Assembly (NCBI GenBank): GCA_005879315.1
Contig: VBLC01000080.1
Location: 1-40,051, forward strand
Direction of reading: 5' to 3'
From: Deltaproteobacteria bacterium
GTDB lineage: Bacteria; Myxococcota; Myxococcia; Myxococcales; 40CM-4-68-19
DNA: 40,051 nt
Part shown: positions 15,931 to 24,140 of the stretch, one piece after another
Layout: each line of letters opens with the position of its first letter
Position numbering within the stretch: the first letter of the stretch is position 1
The notes under the pieces: model-generated
What the model saw: only the letters and a program-made list of their open reading frames with translations
Database searches by the model: none
What the model was told of the DNA's origin: nothing
Position numbers and translations under genes: made by a program

Positions 15931-17469
15931 ATGCTCCTCGCACTGCTCCTCGCCGATCTGCTGGTCTTCCATGGCAACGTGGCCATGGTCGAGGACGTCT
16001 ATCGCAGCGTGCTCGAGTTGCCGCCCGGCATGAAAGCGACGCCGGACAACGCCCACTCGGTCGCCACCCGCCTGCGCCGCTTTCTCCGCCGCGCCGGCTA
16101 TTCCCTCGCGACGGTGCGCGCGCGCGCCGAGGCCAGTCACATCGTCGTCGACGTCGACGAAGGGCGGCTGGACAAGACCATCTTCCTCGGCGGCGGCGCT
16201 TTCGAGACCCTGCGGCTGCGGCTCGACCTGCACCTCGACCACGACGTCTTCAACAAGTTCGAGCTGGAGCGGCAGCTCAGGGGACTGGCCCACCGGCTCG
16301 GGCTCGCCGATTTCGCCTACGAGGTGGTGCCGGTGCCGGACGTCCCGGCGCCGCGGCTCTCGCTCGACGAAGTGGAACCCCTCGAGGAGCTCTCGCTCGG
16401 CCTGGTTCGGCCGGGGCGGCCGTACGAGCTGCACATCCTCGTGCAGCCCGGCGTCTTCCGATCGGGGATCTCGCCCGAGCTGCAGGTGGACTCGATCGAA
16501 GGCGGCGGCCTCGGCGCCACATACAACACGGGCCGCTTGATCTTCACGGAGGATCGCTTGCGCCTCGGCGCCCGCATCGCCGGCGCGCTGCGCGACCGGC
16601 TCGACAACAGCGGCACCCGTTTCGTCTTCACCCGCGCGACCGGTGACGTGGCGTATTTCGCGCCGCCCATCTGGCCCTGGTTGCGCCCCGCCATCCGCGG
16701 CCGCGCGGACTTGAGCTCGCGGCAGCGGCCCGATCTGCAGCTGGAGTCGTTCGAGTTCGCCACGCTGGAGGGCGGCGTCGACGTCGTCTTCCAGCCTCAC
16801 GCCGCCATCCGCAGCCGCGTCGGCGGCGGAGTGGAGCGGCGTATGCTCTACGGCCTGCAGGGCGTCGGGAGCGCGCCGCCTCCCCCGAGCCTGCCGGCTT
16901 CCGTGGCCCAGAACCGCCCCTACGCCGAGGCGAGCCTCGAGCTGACTTTCGATCCGCGCGCGCTGCGCCGGGACCAGCACCACTTTCTCGGCCTGCAGGC
17001 TCGCGCGTACGGCAAGCCCGACGCGAATTCGAGGGGAGCGCTGCACCTCTCCGGCAGGTACCAGAAGATCGTCCACCTCGGCTGGCACGAGCTCTGGATC
17101 GAGTCGACCGGCTTCTCGCGCACCGGCGCGATCCTCTTTCCCGAGGAGGCCTCGGTCGGCGGCGGCGACGAGCTGCGCGGACCGTTCGGATCGGATTACG
17201 CGCGGCGGCTGGGGGCGTTCGACCTCGAGCTGCGCTTCTCACTGCTGCGCGACATCTTCAAGCTGGGCATTTTCCACAATGCCGTGGGGTACGGAATGAT
17301 CGATCGCGCGACCGGCAAGGAGACCGCCAAGCTCGCCGACGCCATGGGCCTGGGGGTGCACGCTCTCATCATCGATGAGTTTCAGCTGGACGCGTGGTTC
17401 GGCGTGGGATTCGCCAGCGGCGGCAGGTTCGGTTCGGGGGCTGCCCTCCGCATCGTCCAGGCCTACTGA
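15931..17469 (+). CDS. POTRA plus beta-barrel outer-membrane protein (BamA/TamA/ShlB-like)
   Basis: This 512-residue protein has a short hydrophobic leader, then a POTRA-like module (~20-100: SVATRLRRFLRRAGYSLATVRARAE..HIVVDVDEGRL) and a second alpha/beta stretch (~70-130: VFNKFELERQLRGLAHRLG). The C-terminal half has alternating strands (YAEASLELTFDPRAL, FDLELRFSLLRDIFKLGIFHNAVGYG, FQLDAWFGVGFASG) ending in IVQAY. POTRA domains mark the Omp85/TpsB superfamily, which inserts or secretes outer-membrane and two-partner-secretion proteins. At 512 residues it is shorter than BamA and nearer to TpsB or TamA size. No secreted partner gene is adjacent. The annotated ATG has no clear ribosome binding site and sits directly after a GC-rich hairpin. 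Assembly or lipid-transport functions cannot be distinguished here. Confidence 0.7.
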   Translation: MLLALLLADLLVFHGNVAMVEDVYRSVLELPPGMKATPDNAHSVATRLRRFLRRAGYSLATVRARAEASHIVVDVDEGRLDKTIFLGGGAFETLRLRLDLHLDHDVFNKFELERQLRGLAHRLGLADFAYEVVPVPDVPAPRLSLDEVEPLEELSLGLVRPGRPYELHILVQPGVFRSGISPELQVDSIEGGGLGATYNTGRLIFTEDRLRLGARIAGALRDRLDNSGTRFVFTRATGDVAYFAPPIWPWLRPAIRGRADLSSRQRPDLQLESFEFATLEGGVDVVFQPHAAIRSRVGGGVERRMLYGLQGVGSAPPPPSLPASVAQNRPYAEASLELTFDPRALRRDQHHFLGLQARAYGKPDANSRGALHLSGRYQKIVHLGWHELWIESTGFSRTGAILFPEEASVGGGDELRGPFGSDYARRLGAFDLELRFSLLRDIFKLGIFHNAVGYGMIDRATGKETAKLADAMGLGVHALIIDEFQLDAWFGVGFASGGRFGSGAALRIVQAY

Positions 17470-17485
17470 AGGCGCCGCCGGACTT

Positions 17486-18229
17486 TCAGTGCGCAGCGAG
17501 TCGCAGGTCGAGCGCCGCCGCGATCTCCCTCGCCTTCGCCTGGATCAATTTCGTGTTCCGCGGTCCCATGCGGAGCAAGTGCTTCTCCACCGGCCCCAGC
17601 GACTCCAGCCGCTCGTCAGCGAACTGCCAGAGCGCTCCCTTCGACTTCAGCGCCGGCGGAGCCTCGCTCACCGGCGTATCGAGGAGCCGCTGCAGCGCCG
17701 ACTGCACCGCGGAGTCGATGCTGCGGTCGGGATACCCCAGCTTGTGGTAGGCGGCCTCGAGCAGCGGGTGCAGCTCGCGCACCGCCGCGGCGAACGCGCG
17801 CACATCGACGGAGGCGACCGCGTCGGCGAACAGATCGTAGCGCTGGTAGCTGCGCGGATCGACGGAGGCGCGCCCTCCTTTCTCCAGGGCCCTGAAGGGC
17901 GCCTTGGGCGCGAGCATGGCGAGCTGCTTTCGCGGGCTCACGTCGAGCGCGAGGTTGTCGGTCAACACCGCCCAGCGATCGAGCAGCGCGTCCTCCTTCA
18001 GCCACTCGCGCAGCCGGGGCGAGGCTCCCGCCAGAAGCGATCGGATGCGCGCATCGCTCTCCGCCGCTGGCGGCAGCGGAGCGTCGGCCGGCTTCACAGC
18101 CTGGGCCGGCACGGGCGGTACGAACGCCGACTCGGCGGGCTTCGACTGCATCCGGTACCAGGCAGTGAAGCCGATCAACCCGGCGGCGACTGCGGCGACG
18201 ACGATCCAGAGGCGCTGGCTCATGCCCAT
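17486..18229 (-). CDS. DUF3014 membrane-anchored protein
   Basis: This 247-residue protein has an N-terminal membrane anchor (LWIVVAAVAAGLIGFTAWY), a Pro/Ala-rich stretch (~28-58) and a globular helical domain typical of DUF3014 (PF11219): WAVLTDNLALDVSPRKQLAML, SYQRYDLFADAVASVD, ELHPLLEAAYHKLGYPDRS and a C-terminal KHLLRMGPRN. The family's function is unknown; members occur widely in proteobacteria. It follows the kinase-like gene on the same strand by 42 bp and probably shares its transcript, so it may be a partner of that signalling protein. Its end faces the POTRA-barrel gene 16 bp away. Confidence 0.85.
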   Translation of the reverse strand: MGMSQRLWIVVAAVAAGLIGFTAWYRMQSKPAESAFVPPVPAQAVKPADAPLPPAAESDARIRSLLAGASPRLREWLKEDALLDRWAVLTDNLALDVSPRKQLAMLAPKAPFRALEKGGRASVDPRSYQRYDLFADAVASVDVRAFAAAVRELHPLLEAAYHKLGYPDRSIDSAVQSALQRLLDTPVSEAPPALKSKGALWQFADERLESLGPVEKHLLRMGPRNTKLIQAKAREIAAALDLRLAAH

Positions 18230-18271
18230 CGAACAAGCGCGGGCGCTGCGGCATTTCTCGGCGGAAGGTCT

Positions 18272-21121
18272 CTATCGCGACTCGAGGCGTCCGGAGCCGC
18301 GCACCCGCGCAAGTCGGGCCCGCGCATCGCGCAGCTCGGGCAGATCGGAGTCGGCCTTGGCCCAGGCCTTGAGGAACCTCTCGGTGCTCTCGGCGGACAG
18401 CTTCCGCTGCCCGCTGCGCTCGTAGAGCACGCCGAGCTGGTAATCGCTTCGCGCCCGGAACATCCCGCCGAATCCTGGCCCGGGCGCAGTCACGGCCGGA
18501 AAAGTGGCCCGCGCTTTGGTGAGGCTCTCGATCGCCCGCTGGTGCTCGCGCGCCTGCGTCCAGCTGTCGGCGACCAGATAACCAAGGAAGTCGCGGTAGG
18601 GCGACTTGTTGGCGAGCGACTCGAGCGCGCTCGCCGCCGCGGCGTGATCGCCCTTCTTGCGCTTGCTGAAGGCCGCCACCGATTTCTCCGCGAGGGGATC
18701 GCCGGCCTGCCGCAGGGCCGCGCCGTATTTCTCGAGGTCACCGTACAGCGGATAGAGGAAGGCGAAGGCCGTCTCGGGTACGCCGCGCGCCACGGCTTCG
18801 CGGGCGATGCGTCGCGCGCCCTCCGCCTCGCGGAGGAAGAGAAAACGCGCCAGACCCTCGTTCGTCAGAGCGACCGCCTCCATCTCCGGGTCGCCCGCAT
18901 CGCGCGCGTCGGCGGCGGCTTCGTCGAAGGCGCGCAGCGCTTCGCGGATTCTTCCGCCCTGTGCGAGCGCGCCGCCCAGCACGAGGCGGCCGATGAGCCG
19001 ATCGTGCGCCGGCCTTGCGCCGTGCAGCAGCGGCGCCAGGGCAGCCGCGGCGCCCTCCGCGTCGAAACGCCAGGCGAGAAGGGCGGCGCGATCCGCTGCG
19101 GGGAGCGGACTGCGGGGGAAGAGCCTCGCCGCTCTGTCGAAGGTGCGCTTGGCGCTGTCGAGATCGCCCGCGGCCGCCTGCGCCCGGCCGAGATGGCCCC
19201 ACGATTCGTCGTTGCCGACTGCCTCCAGGTAGGCGCGGGCCGCGGCGATCGTCGCCAGCCGATCCCCGAGCAGCTGCTCTGCCCAGATCAGGTGTTGATG
19301 GGCGCGCTCCATCGCCGGATCGAGAGCGAGCGCGTCGCGAAAGCGCGGCAGCGATCGGCCCGGGTTCCCGGCATGGAAGAGGATCTCGCCGAGCATGAAC
19401 GGACATTCCTTCTCGGCCGGCCAGCGCCGGGTGCAATCGCGATAGAGGCTGGAGGCCTCATCTCCGCGAGAAAAGAGGATCGCGCGCATCGCCTCCGCCA
19501 GCAGGCGCTCCTTGTCGGGCAGCTTGTCCGCGCTCTGCACGGCGCGCTCGATCGCCTCCCGCGCGCGCGCGCCGTCCTGCATCCACATCAAGGACCAGGC
19601 GAGGCGGTACCAGGCGAGAGCGAAGCTGCCGTCGATCTGCAGCGCGGCGCGAAACTGATCGGCCGCGCGCGAGAACTGCAGATGATCGACCAGCTCCTCG
19701 CCGCGGAAATAGCGCTGGTACGCCTCGATCTTGTGCGTCGTCACCTGCTCGACGGCGGCGGCCGGCTTCGGCTTGTCGTCGAGGCTGCTGCGGGCTGCCA
19801 GGGAGAGACGGTCGATCATCGCGGGAACGCTCGCCTTGCCGGTCCCCTCTTCCTTGAAGGCAGCCACGTACTGATTCGTGCGCGGGTCGAGCATCTTCAA
19901 ATCGATGACGTAAAGGCTGTCGAACTTGCGGACGGTCGCGAGCAGGAGGGCCTGGGCCTGCGCCCGCTGCGCCACTTCGCGGCCGAGCGCCTCGTCGATC
20001 CGCGGCGTGGCGCCGCGCCCCGCCTGGCGGAGCAGGTCGAACATGCGCGAGCGCGTCAGGACCGAGAGCTTTCGCGACTGCTCCAGCGAAGTGATCAGCA
20101 TCCCCGACAGCCCGTCGAGGCCCTCGTCGCCGGTCTCGTTGGCGAAGTCGGCCACCGCCACCGTCACGGGCGCGCTGCGGCCGAAGAGCTGCCAGAGCAG
20201 CGGAATGAAGAGCAGCAGCGCGAGCGCGGTCAGGGCGGCGCTCAGCGGCCTCGGGCGCTTGATCTTGCGGAGCGACTTCCCGATGCGAGTGGGCGGCCGC
20301 GCCAGCACCGGCTGGCCGCTGAGCGACCGCTGCAGGTCCTCCGCCAGCGCTTTCGCGCTCTGGTACCTGTGCTCCGGCTTCTTCTCCAGGCACTTGAGGA
20401 CGATCCTCTGCACGTCCCCCGGCACCCCCTGGGGGGGCTGCGGGTCGTCGTTGAGCATTTTGTACAAAATCTGCAGTTGCGAGGCGCCGTCGAAGGGCGG
20501 CCGGCCCGTGAGCGCCTCGTAGAAGGTCGCGCCGAGGCCGTAGACGTCGGTGCGCGCATCGACTTGCGGGCGGCCGCTCGCGGCCTGCTCCGGCGCCAGG
20601 TACTGCGGCGTACCGAGCGGCGCTCCCTCCTGCCTCGCGCCAGGCGAAGGCAGATCTGGCAAGAGCCCGAAGTCGGTGAGGAAGGGCCGCAAGTCGCCCT
20701 CGGAATCGATCTCGATGAGGATGTTGGCGGGCTTGATGTTGCGATGGACCAGGCCGAGCTGGTGCGCGGCGTGCACCGCCTCGGCGACGTCGCGCAGCGC
20801 CGCCGTCTTTTGCACCAGCGAGAGCTCCTTGGCCGCCGCGCGCAGGGTCTTGCCCTCGATGTACTGCATGGCGATGCAGGGCTCGTCGCCGATCCGGCCC
20901 ACTTCGTAGACCTTGCAGATGTTGGGGTGATCGATGCGGGCCTGGGCTTGCGCCTCCTGCAGAAAGCGCCGCCCCAGCGCGGCGTCCGCGCCGCGGAGGA
21001 ACTTGAGCGCCACCGAGCGCCGCAGCCTGCGGTCGAAGGCTTTGTAGACTTTGCCCATGCCGCCGGCGCCGATCGGCTCGACGATCTGGTAGCGCTTCGA
21101 GTCCGGCAGCTCCTCGGCCAT
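18272..21121 (-). CDS. Transmembrane Ser/Thr kinase-like protein with HRN catalytic loop, TolB/FlgO-like domain and TPRs
   Basis: Residues 11-270 form a PknB-type kinase fold: glycine loop GAGGMGKVY (18-26), Lys40 in VALK, Glu56 in helix C, DFG at 150-152 and APE at 176-178. The catalytic loop reads H126-R127-N128-I-K-P-A-N; the catalytic Asp is replaced by Asn (codon AAC at 20738-20740). Such a change normally abolishes or strongly lowers phosphotransfer, so this is a candidate pseudokinase. A transmembrane helix (~293-313) leads to a TolB-N/FlgO/CsgG-like domain (VTVAVADFANETGDEGLDGLS..., ~318-440), and residues ~450-940 are a long TPR-like array. This architecture is common in myxobacteria, but normally with an intact HRD. 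The kinase half is cytoplasmic and the TPR half probably periplasmic. Confidence 0.9.
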   Translation of the reverse strand: MAEELPDSKRYQIVEPIGAGGMGKVYKAFDRRLRRSVALKFLRGADAALGRRFLQEAQAQARIDHPNICKVYEVGRIGDEPCIAMQYIEGKTLRAAAKELSLVQKTAALRDVAEAVHAAHQLGLVHRNIKPANILIEIDSEGDLRPFLTDFGLLPDLPSPGARQEGAPLGTPQYLAPEQAASGRPQVDARTDVYGLGATFYEALTGRPPFDGASQLQILYKMLNDDPQPPQGVPGDVQRIVLKCLEKKPEHRYQSAKALAEDLQRSLSGQPVLARPPTRIGKSLRKIKRPRPLSAALTALALLLFIPLLWQLFGRSAPVTVAVADFANETGDEGLDGLSGMLITSLEQSRKLSVLTRSRMFDLLRQAGRGATPRIDEALGREVAQRAQAQALLLATVRKFDSLYVIDLKMLDPRTNQYVAAFKEEGTGKASVPAMIDRLSLAARSSLDDKPKPAAAVEQVTTHKIEAYQRYFRGEELVDHLQFSRAADQFRAALQIDGSFALAWYRLAWSLMWMQDGARAREAIERAVQSADKLPDKERLLAEAMRAILFSRGDEASSLYRDCTRRWPAEKECPFMLGEILFHAGNPGRSLPRFRDALALDPAMERAHQHLIWAEQLLGDRLATIAAARAYLEAVGNDESWGHLGRAQAAAGDLDSAKRTFDRAARLFPRSPLPAADRAALLAWRFDAEGAAAALAPLLHGARPAHDRLIGRLVLGGALAQGGRIREALRAFDEAAADARDAGDPEMEAVALTNEGLARFLFLREAEGARRIAREAVARGVPETAFAFLYPLYGDLEKYGAALRQAGDPLAEKSVAAFSKRKKGDHAAAASALESLANKSPYRDFLGYLVADSWTQAREHQRAIESLTKARATFPAVTAPGPGFGGMFRARSDYQLGVLYERSGQRKLSAESTERFLKAWAKADSDLPELRDARARLARVRGSGRLESR

Positions 21122-21169
21122 CTCTTGTCGAGGGTAGCGGGAGATGGCCGCAGGGCGAAGCGATCTCTG

Positions 21170-22243
21170 TCACTGGACCAGCTCGAGCAGCGCGGCGAAG
21201 GCGCCGGGCAGGCGGGCCACCGCTCCGACGGCCTTGCGCCGCAGCGCCGGCCGCCGGGAGAGCGCGACCAGGGCGTGCGCCGGCGCGGCATAGCGAAGCC
21301 AACCGGCGCGCAAGGAGTCGTCGTAGCGGCGGAGGGCCGGCGACAGATCGCTCGACAGATCCTTCGGCAAGGCACGAAGCAAAAGGCGCGAGGCGACAAA
21401 GGCGAGCGAAAGCCCCTGCCCGGTGATGGCGTCGACATATCCCGCGGCATCCCCGCACAGAGCGAGGCGGTCTGCATGCCGAGCCCGGACGCGCTGCAAG
21501 AGCGGCCCCGCCCCTCGCGCTTCGGTCTCGGCGGCTGCGCCGCGCAAGCTCTCCAGGAGTCGCGGGAAATGCGCGAGCAGCTCATCGAAATGCGCGCGCT
21601 TCTCCTGCCAGAGAAAAGCGACGTTGACCCGCTCCGGCCCGACCGGCGTGACGTAGGCTTCGACGCCATCGGCCCAGTGGACCTCGACCAGATCCGTCCA
21701 GGGCCGCAGGGCGAAGTGCCGCCGGACGCCGAAGCGCTGCAATCCGGATCCCTGCAGCTCCAGCCCCGCCGCTCGCCGCAGCGGCGAGTGCAGCCCATCG
21801 GCGGCGGCGAGCAGCCGCGTCTCGATCGGTCCATCGTCGGTGCGCACCTCGATCAGGCCTTCGCGAGCCTTCGCTTCGAGCACCGTCGCGCGGCGGATCT
21901 CTGCCCCGCACTCGAGCGCCCGCTCCCGCAACGCGCGCGTCAGCGCCGTCCGGCGGATGCCAAGGCCGCTGCCGCGCCGGAAGCGCGCCTCGACGGAAGC
22001 GCCGTTTTCCTGAAGGTAACGGATGCCGCGGAATTCCATCCGGTCGGCGGGCGCGATGCGCCCCAGCGCGCCGAGGCTCTCCAGCTCGCGCAGGCCGCTC
22101 GGCATCAGCCCTTCGCCGCAGGCCTTGTCGGGGATCTCCGCGCTCCGCTCCAGCACCACGGCGCGCAGTCCCGCTTGGGCGGCGCGGATGGCGAGGGCCA
22201 GCCCCGCCGGCCCTCCGCCGGCGATGGCGATGTCCCAGATCAC
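21170..22243 (-). CDS. FAD-dependent oxidoreductase (geranylgeranyl reductase / PHBH-like family)
   Basis: This 357-residue flavoprotein has an N-terminal dinucleotide-binding motif IAGGGPAGLALAIRAAQAG with the following LER, the CGEGLMPSGLREL segment typical of geranylgeranyl-reductase-like proteins, and the second FAD motif GDAAGYVDAITGQGLSLAF. Family members reduce isoprenoid double bonds or hydroxylate aromatic and polyketide rings. Its ATG overlaps the stop of the fatty acyl-AMP ligase (ATGA at 22240-22243), and it is the last gene of the four-gene type III PKS operon. Context therefore favours oxidation or hydroxylation of the polyketide lipid product, as flavoprotein hydroxylases do in other type III PKS clusters. 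Confidence 0.9.
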   Translation of the reverse strand: MIWDIAIAGGGPAGLALAIRAAQAGLRAVVLERSAEIPDKACGEGLMPSGLRELESLGALGRIAPADRMEFRGIRYLQENGASVEARFRRGSGLGIRRTALTRALRERALECGAEIRRATVLEAKAREGLIEVRTDDGPIETRLLAAADGLHSPLRRAAGLELQGSGLQRFGVRRHFALRPWTDLVEVHWADGVEAYVTPVGPERVNVAFLWQEKRAHFDELLAHFPRLLESLRGAAAETEARGAGPLLQRVRARHADRLALCGDAAGYVDAITGQGLSLAFVASRLLLRALPKDLSSDLSPALRRYDDSLRAGWLRYAAPAHALVALSRRPALRRKAVGAVARLPGAFAALLELVQ

Positions 22244-23907
22244 AGCCCGGCGCGCAGCCGTGCGGCCATCGACCGCGCTGCCTCGCCGACGAGGCCGAGG
22301 AAGGTCACCTTGCGCGGCGCCCGCAGCGAGCCTTGCAGATGCAGGCGCAGCGCCTCGGCGCGGCGCAGCTTGCCGCTGGAAGTGCGCGGCAGCGTCCCCG
22401 GCGCGAGCAGATGCACCTGGTCGGGCCGGATGCCGGTCCGCTCCAAGAGGCGCGCGCGGATTTTTTCCCCCAGCGCGGGATCGTCGGTGGTGCGCTCGAC
22501 GAGAAGGACCAGCTCCTCTCCGGACTCGGTGACGCAGCCCACTGCGGCAGTGCAGCCGGGGCGCACGCCCTCGAGCCCGTCGAGCGCCTCCTCGAACTCC
22601 TGCGGCGCGTGGTTCTTGCCGCGAAGGATGATGAGGTCCTTCTCGCGGCCGCAGATGAACAGCTCGCCAAAGGACGTGAAGCCCAGATCGCCGGTCTCCA
22701 GCCAGCCGCCGCGCAGCGCCTCGCGCGTCGCCGGTTCATTGCCGAAATAGCCCGCCATCAGCGAAGGTCCGCGCACCCGGACGGGACCCACGGTGCCGTC
22801 GGGGAGATCGTCGCCAATCTTCACCTCCATGCCGGGCAGCGGCGCGCCCACCGAAGGAAGCTCGCGCTGCTCCAGAGGCCGCGTCCGGGCGCCGCGGCCC
22901 GGCGGCGTGAAGGTGACCGCGAGCGACGCCTCGGAGAGGCCGTAGACGGGCATGAAGGCGCGCGCGTCGAATCCCCAGGGAGCGAATCGCTCGGCGAAGC
23001 GGCGCAGCACCGCCGGCGCGACCGGCTCCGCGCCGTTGAGGGCGAAGCGCCAGGAGCTCAGGTCGACCCCGCGCAGATCCTCGTCACGGACGCGCCGCGC
23101 GCAGAGGCCGTAGGCGAAGTTCGGCGCAACCGAGATCGTCGCGCGCTTGCGCGAGATGGCGCGCAACCAGAGCGCCGGCCGGGCGAGAAAGGTCTCCGGG
23201 CCGAGCAGGGTGAGCGGTCCTGGATGGACCACCGCCAGGAGGAGGCAACCGATGAGCCCCATGTCATGGTAGAGCGGCAGCCAGCTGACGCCCGCCTGCG
23301 CATCGTCGCGCGGCACGAAGGTATCGATGGCGGCCGCGTTGCACAGCACGTTCCAATGGGTGAGCGCGACCGGCTTGGGGTCGACCGTCGTCCCCGAGGA
23401 GAACTGGATCAGCGCCAGGTCGTCGGGGGTCGAGGGCTCTTCGAGCTCTTCGCCCAGCTCGACCGGCCGCAGGCCCAGCTCGGGCCGCGCCTGCGAGACC
23501 GCCACGCCGAGCAAGCGCGAAATGCGCGCGTCGCTCAGGACGATGCGCGCCCCCGTCGCCGCCAGCATGCGCGCGGTGCGCTGGTGGAACTCGTCGAGGC
23601 GTGCCAGCCGCACCGGCGGATAGAGCGGAACCGGCACCGCTCCTGCGAAGAGCGCACCGAAGAAAGCATCCATGAACTCGACGCCGGTGGGCAGGACGAT
23701 GGCCACCCGATCGCCGCGCCGCACGCCGCGCTCGCGCAGCGCTCCGGCCGCCTGGCGCGCCCGCCGGTGCATCTCTGCGAAGGGCAGCGCCCGCTCGCGC
23801 TCCTGCGCGTCGACGAAGGTGAGCCCGATCGCACTCTGCGCGGCAGCGGCCAGCGCGCGCGGGATCGTCTCGTGCCGGGGCCGCGGCATCGGCGCGCCGC
23901 TCAGCAT
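22240..23907 (-). CDS. Fatty acyl-AMP ligase (FAAL-type adenylate-forming enzyme)
   Basis: This 555-residue protein shows the adenylation core motifs: QFSSGTTVDPKPVALTH (P-loop), SWLPLYHDMGLIG (a signature of fatty acyl-AMP ligases), ALNGAEPV, YGLSEASLAVTF, the hinge-side ETGDLGF and the C-terminal PRTSSGKLRR with the catalytic Lys. FAALs activate long-chain fatty acids as acyl-AMP and hand them to an acyl carrier protein rather than to CoA. An ACP gene lies immediately upstream and overlaps it by 7 bases (ATG 23907 inside the ACP stop region), a textbook partner arrangement. ATG at 23889 is an alternative start. The acyl-chain length cannot be predicted from sequence. Confidence 0.92.
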   Translation of the reverse strand: MLSGAPMPRPRHETIPRALAAAAQSAIGLTFVDAQERERALPFAEMHRRARQAAGALRERGVRRGDRVAIVLPTGVEFMDAFFGALFAGAVPVPLYPPVRLARLDEFHQRTARMLAATGARIVLSDARISRLLGVAVSQARPELGLRPVELGEELEEPSTPDDLALIQFSSGTTVDPKPVALTHWNVLCNAAAIDTFVPRDDAQAGVSWLPLYHDMGLIGCLLLAVVHPGPLTLLGPETFLARPALWLRAISRKRATISVAPNFAYGLCARRVRDEDLRGVDLSSWRFALNGAEPVAPAVLRRFAERFAPWGFDARAFMPVYGLSEASLAVTFTPPGRGARTRPLEQRELPSVGAPLPGMEVKIGDDLPDGTVGPVRVRGPSLMAGYFGNEPATREALRGGWLETGDLGFTSFGELFICGREKDLIILRGKNHAPQEFEEALDGLEGVRPGCTAAVGCVTESGEELVLLVERTTDDPALGEKIRARLLERTGIRPDQVHLLAPGTLPRTSSGKLRRAEALRLHLQGSLRAPRKVTFLGLVGEAARSMAARLRAGL

Positions 23908-24137
23908 GCGCGGCGCTCCAGAACCAGCGCCGCCAGGTCGGCGACGGTGCGCACGCGCGCGGCGTCCTCCTCGGAGAGGATGACGCGAAAGCGATCCTCC
24001 AGGCCGACCACCAGCGTGACGAGGCCGAGCGAGTCGAGCTGCAGGTCGGCCACCAGGTCGTCCGCAGGCCGGACCTCGCGTTCGAGCGAGAGCTCTTCGC
24101 GCAGCACGCGGCGGATCTCGGCGACCACCTCATCCAT
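23901..24137 (-). CDS. Acyl carrier protein
   Basis: This 78-residue protein has the four-helix ACP pattern and the phosphopantetheine site at Ser36 in DLQLDSLGLVTL. Helix III (LSEEDAARVRTVADLAALV) is also typical. It starts 3 bp after the stop of the type III PKS and its end overlaps the FAAL start, so all three are co-translated. It is expected to carry the fatty acyl chain made by the FAAL and present it to the type III PKS as starter. A phosphopantetheinyl transferase is needed but not encoded here. Confidence 0.93.
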   Translation of the reverse strand: MDEVVAEIRRVLREELSLEREVRPADDLVADLQLDSLGLVTLVVGLEDRFRVILSEEDAARVRTVADLAALVLERRAC

Positions 24138-24140
24138 CGA

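Noticed and set aside
17375-22750. A 1,791-codon open frame on the plus strand
   Set aside because: It runs antisense to the kinase, FAD oxidoreductase and FAAL genes, whose proteins are clear; its translation is Arg/Leu/Glu-rich without domains. It is a GC-skew shadow.
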